A stretch of 64,000 bases of DNA from Saprospiraceae bacterium (GTDB lineage: Bacteria; Bacteroidota; Bacteroidia; Chitinophagales; Saprospiraceae). Made by a program: the position numbers and the translations under genes. The stretch spans positions 3,534,001-3,598,000 of the forward strand of contig JADJXD010000001.1 of the NCBI GenBank assembly GCA_016715985.1, written 5' to 3'. A model generated the notes under the pieces. The model saw only the letters and a list, made by a program, of their open reading frames with translations, made no database searches and was not told the origin of the DNA. Positions 59,335 through 64,000 of the stretch are shown one piece after another (positions within the stretch are counted from its first letter, which is position 1; the number at the start of each line of letters is the position of its first letter).

Positions 59335-60723
59335 TTATAAATTGCTTGATATTACTTTATAACTCCAGGGTTCCATGGAAACTTCCGCTCCTCCTTCGAT
59401 AAAAATTTCTTTGTTTGTGAAAATTTCCATCCCTCTCACTGCTTCATCCAGTCTGACAACCTGTGGATTTTTACTTAAATTGATGATAACAAATAAAGAT
59501 TTTTCTTTTGCGGTTCTTTTAAAAGCAAATACCTGATCGTGATTTGCGATTTTAATGAGTGGAGCAGCAGAATGATGATGCCATAATGCAGGATGATTAT
59601 GTCTTAGGTCATTCAGCTTGAAATAAAAATCTTTATTTTCAAATTTTTGAAATCCGATATTATCTTTTTCAAAAAACTCCAAACGTTTGGACATGGGTTC
59701 TTCCTGCCCACTATATGTCAGCGGCATTCCATCAAATGTATTCACTAATACGGCAAATGCTTTGCTTCCTTCTCCCATTCTTTCAATTTCAGAGCCGGAC
59801 CAGGAGTTTTCGTCATGATTGGATGTGAAATGCATGTACATTCCTTTTTGTAATTTAGGTCTCTCATTTTGCAGCCATTGGTCTATTGCTCCGGCATTTT
59901 TATGCCCTTTTGCGATATCATTTAAAGTGTGATGTAAAGTCCATCCATACAACATGTGAAAACAGTCTTCATTGACGAGTTCATGGTTTTCAGCTTCAGC
60001 CAGCATAAAAAGATCAGGTTTTGCTTTCTTCAGTTCAACGATGGCTTCTTTCCAGAAATCCAATGGAACCAATAGGGCCATATCATGCCTGAATCCATCA
60101 ATGTTATATTTCTCCAACCAATATACCATGTCGCTGATCATCTGCAGTCGCATGTCTTTGCTATCATAATTGAGGTCGGCTACATCTGTCCAACCCATTG
60201 ATTCTCCATGCTCATTGAGTGGGTCAATGATTTGGCCATCAGCTCCTTTTGTATAAAAATCAGGATGGTCTTTTATCCAGATATGATCCCAGCCGGTATG
60301 ATTGGGAACCCAGTCTAAGATGACTTTCATGCCCAGGGAATGTGCCTGTTCTATCACCTTTTCAAAATCACCGATACTCCCAAATTCCGGATTTGTAGTT
60401 CTGAAATCTGATACTGCGTAATAGCTACCAAGCGTTCCTTTTTTTCTGCTGGTACTGATCGGAAAGATCGGCATAAACCACAGAATATCCACGCCCATTT
60501 CTTTCAGTCTTGGCAGATGTTTGGCAAATGCATCAAAAGTTCCTTCAGGTGTGTATTGTCTGATGTTTACTTCATAAATATTTGCGTTTATTGCCCACTC
60601 AGGAAGGGAAAGTGATGTGTTATCCATATTGTTTATTTCTTTATTAATAGGTTTACTTTCTTTACAACCGTCAATAATAAGTACTACTGAACATATAGTG
60701 ATTGCAAGTAAAATACTTTTCAT
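59335..60723 (-). CDS. Lipoprotein alpha-amylase-family glycosidase (GH13)
   Basis: The 462-residue protein starts at 60723 (MKSILLAITICSVVLIIDGC), so the Cys is the lipid-modified residue. The GH13 barrel has VDILWFMPIFPIST, VILDWVPNHTGWDH, the nucleophile D in GFRHDMALL, the acid/base E in MLAEAENHE and D in HFTSNHDENSWSGSE. A short C-terminal beta domain (SLFVIINLSKNPQVVRL) follows. It probably faces the periplasm or outside and cleaves maltodextrins. It is upstream of the MFS transporter gene by 27 bp. Confidence 0.91.
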   Translation of the reverse strand: MKSILLAITICSVVLIIDGCKESKPINKEINNMDNTSLSLPEWAINANIYEVNIRQYTPEGTFDAFAKHLPRLKEMGVDILWFMPIFPISTSRKKGTLGSYYAVSDFRTTNPEFGSIGDFEKVIEQAHSLGMKVILDWVPNHTGWDHIWIKDHPDFYTKGADGQIIDPLNEHGESMGWTDVADLNYDSKDMRLQMISDMVYWLEKYNIDGFRHDMALLVPLDFWKEAIVELKKAKPDLFMLAEAENHELVNEDCFHMLYGWTLHHTLNDIAKGHKNAGAIDQWLQNERPKLQKGMYMHFTSNHDENSWSGSEIERMGEGSKAFAVLVNTFDGMPLTYSGQEEPMSKRLEFFEKDNIGFQKFENKDFYFKLNDLRHNHPALWHHHSAAPLIKIANHDQVFAFKRTAKEKSLFVIINLSKNPQVVRLDEAVRGMEIFTNKEIFIEGGAEVSMEPWSYKVISSNL

Positions 60724-60972
60724 TTTATTAAAATTATGTTTCAATACCTTAAAGAATATATTCGATTTCATAAATGACGGTAAAACTAATATTTTGGTTG
60801 AAACAAATACGAATACTTCAAAAAAATATTAATTTTCTCATTTGTAAGATTATTAGACTGAACTCTGTAGGTTTTTTAATATTTTTGAATCATAATTCCT
60901 ATAGCGATCCTGGTTCAATAAACTTCTCCTAATAAATTGAAAACATAAAATAAGATTAATTCAGTTTGATGT

Positions 60973-62643
60973 ATGCAAGATAAACTTTCAAAGTCAATTT
61001 TTAAAATACTTATAATTTTCACAGTATTTTCTTTATCACCAATTATTGGTCAGAAGACGGTAGGCCTGATAAAAAATGATGCTTCAGCAGCAGATGGATA
61101 TACTTTGTTCAGTCCATTATCTGCTAAGAAAACCTATCTGATCGACAATTGTGGAAGGGTCATCAAGAGTTGGGAAAGTGACTTTTTTCCCGGACAAGTG
61201 AGTTACTTGCTTGAGAACGGAGATTTGTTGAGAACAGCCAGGATAGGGGGATTTTTTACAGGTGGCGGGGTAGGAGGGAGAGTGGAAATTTTTGATTGGG
61301 AAGGTGATTTGAAATGGTCATACAATTTTGCCGGTAATAATTTTCATCAGCATCATGTCGTGTATCCTATGCCTAATGGCAATATTCTTATTTTATTATG
61401 GGACAGTTATAGCAAGGAAGAATCAATCAATGCCGGCTTCAACCAGGCGCTCGTAACTGAACAAGGAATATGGTCAGAAAAAATATGGGAAGTAAAGCCG
61501 CTGGGCACGGATGATTTTGAATTGGTTTGGGAATGGAAACTGTGGGATCATCTGATACAAGACATTGATTCTACTAAATCAAATTTTGGTATCGTTGAAA
61601 ATCACCCGGGTAAGATGAATGTGAATTTTCGTTCTGATCCCGGGCCGAATCCTGCTGACTGGATGCATTTTAACGCTATTGATTATCATCCGATAAGTGA
61701 TCAGATTGTGTTAAGTTCAAAACATATGAATGAACTTTATATAATAGATCACGGTACTTCTACAACAGAAGCTGCATCGTCAACCGGTGGTAAATATGGA
61801 AAAGGAGGAGATTTTTTATACAGATGGGGCAATCCATTATCTTATAATAATGGTAATTCATCTGACAGGTTGCTTTTTGGCCAACATGACGTGCAATGGA
61901 TATCAAAAGATGGAATTCAGAATGACAATCTTATTTTTTATAATAATGGTTCCAATCGTCCTGCCGGATTTTATTCTTCTGTTGATGAAATAGAAGTCCC
62001 ACAAAAGCCGGACTTCAGTTATCATATGGAAGAAAATGGCAAATTCGGACCCAATCAATATTTTTGGTCTTTTACAGCATCACCAAAAGAGTCTTTTTTT
62101 TCACCAAGAGTGTCCGGAGTACAGAGATTATGGAACGGAAATACTCTGGTATGTGAAGGAAATAATGGCAGATTTTTTGAATTAACTCCTGAAAAGGAAA
62201 TAGTCTGGGAGTATGTCAATCCGGTGAATGGTTTTGGGATAATACCACAGGGTTCTGATCCTGTAAGCAATGATGTATTCAAAATATCACGATATCCGGT
62301 TGATTTTGCGGGATTTTTTGAAAAGACCTTGATCCCGGGTGATATGCTTGAATCAAATTCCATTCCTTTCGAATGTCAGACATCACACACGCAGGATGAA
62401 ATCACTCCGGCAATCTATGTACATCAAAACCCGGTTCATGATCAGATTAGAGTTATAAATCCTGAGATGCAATCACTCAATCTTTATTTAATGGATGTAA
62501 CAGGGAAACAAGTGTTGAATAAAACAGCGTATAATCAAACAATAGAATTGAATGTTTCTGATTTCCCGCAAGGAAGTTATTTTTTAAAAATTTCTGATAT
62601 TCGTTCCGGAATTATATTTAAGTTTGTCATTCTTAAAATTTAA
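60973..62643 (+). CDS. ASST-like (aryl-sulfotransferase fold) secreted protein with T9SS domain
   Basis: The 556-residue protein starts at 60973 with a signal peptide ending ...SPIIGQ. It carries an arylsulfotransferase-like beta-propeller: GGRVEIFDWEGDLKWSYNFAGNNFHQHHVVYPMPNGNILILLWDS, FELVWEWKLWDHLIQD, and the HFNAIDYHP segment. The C-terminal ~75 residues are T9SS-like (YVHQNPVHDQIRVINPEMQSLNLYLMDVTGKQVLNK). ASST enzymes move sulfate between phenols, and whether this copy keeps the activity is unclear. A paralogue starts 2 bp after its stop. Confidence 0.82.
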   Translation: MQDKLSKSIFKILIIFTVFSLSPIIGQKTVGLIKNDASAADGYTLFSPLSAKKTYLIDNCGRVIKSWESDFFPGQVSYLLENGDLLRTARIGGFFTGGGVGGRVEIFDWEGDLKWSYNFAGNNFHQHHVVYPMPNGNILILLWDSYSKEESINAGFNQALVTEQGIWSEKIWEVKPLGTDDFELVWEWKLWDHLIQDIDSTKSNFGIVENHPGKMNVNFRSDPGPNPADWMHFNAIDYHPISDQIVLSSKHMNELYIIDHGTSTTEAASSTGGKYGKGGDFLYRWGNPLSYNNGNSSDRLLFGQHDVQWISKDGIQNDNLIFYNNGSNRPAGFYSSVDEIEVPQKPDFSYHMEENGKFGPNQYFWSFTASPKESFFSPRVSGVQRLWNGNTLVCEGNNGRFFELTPEKEIVWEYVNPVNGFGIIPQGSDPVSNDVFKISRYPVDFAGFFEKTLIPGDMLESNSIPFECQTSHTQDEITPAIYVHQNPVHDQIRVINPEMQSLNLYLMDVTGKQVLNKTAYNQTIELNVSDFPQGSYFLKISDIRSGIIFKFVILKI

Positions 62644-62645
62644 AA

Positions 62646-64000
62646 ATGAAAATAAATCAATTTTTTCTGATTCTTTTGTTCGGTACAGGATGGTTATCTG
62701 CTCAGAATACTGTTGGTCTGCTCTCTTATAAAAGTGACAAAGCTTTTGAAGGTTACAATTTGATTTATCCGCATAATCAGGGAAATACATATCTTTTGAA
62801 TAATTGCGGAGAAGTGGTTCACATCTGGGAGGATGGATTTGAATGGCATCCGGGTATTACCGCCTACCTTACACCTGAAGGAAATCTTATCAGAGCCAAA
62901 AGATTGAAAAATACCAGTCAGGACACGATAAACGGAGGCGGAAGTGGTGCCATTGTAGAAATCAAAGATTGGGAAAATAATCTGCTGTGGTCTTACACGT
63001 TGAACAATTCAAAAAGAAGACTTCATCACGATATCGCACCAATGCCCAATGGTAATATTCTGGTGTTGGCTTGGGAGCCAAAAAACAGATCAGAAATAGT
63101 TAAAGCGGGTAGAGACACAACCAGATTTAATGAAAACAGACTTTTTTCAGAAGTGATCATGGAGATAGACCCCAAAACAGATCAGGTGGTATGGGAATGG
63201 AATCTCTGGGATCATTTGGTTCAAAATTTTGATAATACAAAAGATAATTTTGGCAATGTTGCTGAAAGACCTGGTAAAATAGATATCAATTACCAATCTA
63301 TCACCGGATCAGTAACATGGATGCATGCCAATGCTATTCATTACAATCCCTTTTTGGATCAGATCATGGTTAGTATTCCTACTTATGAAGAGATATGGAT
63401 CATTGATCACAGCACCACAACATCGCAGGCAGCAGGATCAACAGGTGGACTGTCCGGCACGGGTGGTGATTTGATGTATCGTTGGGGGAATGCCCGAACT
63501 TATCAAAAAGGAGATGTACTCCCGCAGAAATTATTTTTTCAGCATGATAGTCACTGGGTGCTTGATTTTGTTTCTCAGGCAGATCCTAATTTTGGCAATA
63601 TTGCGGTCTTTAATAACAGAGCTGGCAGCGATTTTTCTACAGCCAATATTTTTACCCCACCGTGGGATATGTATGAATGGAAATACACGATGGTAAACGG
63701 CGTGTGGGGGCCAATGAATTTTTACGACACCTTTACACATCCGGTGCCGACCAATCTGTTCTCTGACGGATTATCCAGTGTACAATTTCTTCCAAACAGA
63801 AATGTATTAATCCATTCCGGCAGGCAGGGATACGCCTTTGAACTTACTCCGGACAAGCAAATCGTGTGGGAGTATAAAACTCCACTTAAAAATGGTCTTC
63901 CAGTCACACAAGGAAGCACTTTGGCTCTGAATGACAATCTCACTTTCAGGATGCAAAGATATCCTGCTACATTCAAAGCATTTGAAGGAAGAGATCTGAG
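62646..64000 (+). CDS. ASST-like secreted protein, second copy (3' end outside window)
   Basis: The frame starts at 62646 (signal peptide MKINQFFLILLFGTGWLSAQ) and is open to the window edge, about 451 codons seen. The sequence parallels the preceding gene: IKDWENNLLWSYTLNNSKRRLHHDIAPMPNGNILVLAWEP, VVWEWNLWDHLVQNFD, TWMHANAIHYNPFLDQIMVS. It starts 2 bp after the first ASST-like stop, so the two form a tandem pair likely translated from one transcript. A T9SS domain can be expected past the edge but is not visible. Confidence 0.85.
   Translation, partial: MKINQFFLILLFGTGWLSAQNTVGLLSYKSDKAFEGYNLIYPHNQGNTYLLNNCGEVVHIWEDGFEWHPGITAYLTPEGNLIRAKRLKNTSQDTINGGGSGAIVEIKDWENNLLWSYTLNNSKRRLHHDIAPMPNGNILVLAWEPKNRSEIVKAGRDTTRFNENRLFSEVIMEIDPKTDQVVWEWNLWDHLVQNFDNTKDNFGNVAERPGKIDINYQSITGSVTWMHANAIHYNPFLDQIMVSIPTYEEIWIIDHSTTTSQAAGSTGGLSGTGGDLMYRWGNARTYQKGDVLPQKLFFQHDSHWVLDFVSQADPNFGNIAVFNNRAGSDFSTANIFTPPWDMYEWKYTMVNGVWGPMNFYDTFTHPVPTNLFSDGLSSVQFLPNRNVLIHSGRQGYAFELTPDKQIVWEYKTPLKNGLPVTQGSTLALNDNLTFRMQRYPATFKAFEGRDL

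Overview
The window reads as a low-GC chromosome segment of a Bacteroidota bacterium. The lineage is probably Saprospiria or Chitinophagia-like, which is an inference from gene content only. Support comes from several extracellular proteins with type IX secretion (T9SS) C-terminal sorting domains (around 9000, 11750, 20250 and 62450), promoters of the Bacteroidota TTTG / TAnnTTTG type (best example upstream of sucC), BatD, the YdbS/YdbT PH-domain pair, paired CoA-transferase subunits and abundant REP-like palindromes. I saw no rRNA or tRNA gene.

Layout. 1-6050 is a mobile or accessory edge: an IS630 fragment, a partial and then a complete IS66 element in tandem (the complete one carries a frameshifted tnpC), a gene cut by the IS66 end, an attC-like structured spacer and an orphan CoiA-like nuclease candidate. 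6310-24020 is mostly core and secreted functions: a secreted CBM48-GH13 amylase, two BatD-type proteins, a CxxCH-containing T9SS protein, an acyltransferase, rocD divergent from an Lrp/AsnC regulator with a perfect inverted repeat between them, CYTH, a SelL-like redox protein, mdh, an M43 protease, sucC and xseA-xseB-truA. 24042-35589 holds a PAP2 phosphatase, three tandem exported amidohydrolase-fold proteins (only the middle one keeps the metal-binding histidines), a vanadium-haloperoxidase-like lipoprotein, glycerate kinase, an HGSNAT/NagX-like membrane acyltransferase and the two 3-oxoacid CoA-transferase subunits. 35748-46390 holds a small membrane protein, a palindrome-flanked 27-bp tandem repeat, the PH-domain pair, mfd, a SET protein, an EamA exporter, an EF-G paralogue and a GNAT enzyme.

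47211-55501 is an accessory island. It has a three-gene toxin-antitoxin-like cluster, a class III aminotransferase, and then a polymorphic-toxin array. The array consists of an RHS core with a variable toxin tip, a candidate immunity gene, an orphan toxin tip plus candidate immunity gene, another orphan immunity-like gene, and a second RHS-hinge/toxin cassette (resembling polymorphic toxin type 37) plus candidate immunity gene. A 324-bp hinge duplication and a ~270-290 bp hairpin-rich direct repeat punctuate this array, as expected for cassette exchange by recombination. It is the best candidate for an unusual system in the window.

55663-64000 returns to ordinary genes: a Dabb protein, an OlsB-like GNAT/acyltransferase fusion, a sugar-type MFS transporter with a lipoprotein GH13 amylase (a likely maltodextrin-use pair, functionally linked to the secreted amylase at 6310), and two tandem ASST-like secreted proteins, the second running off the window.
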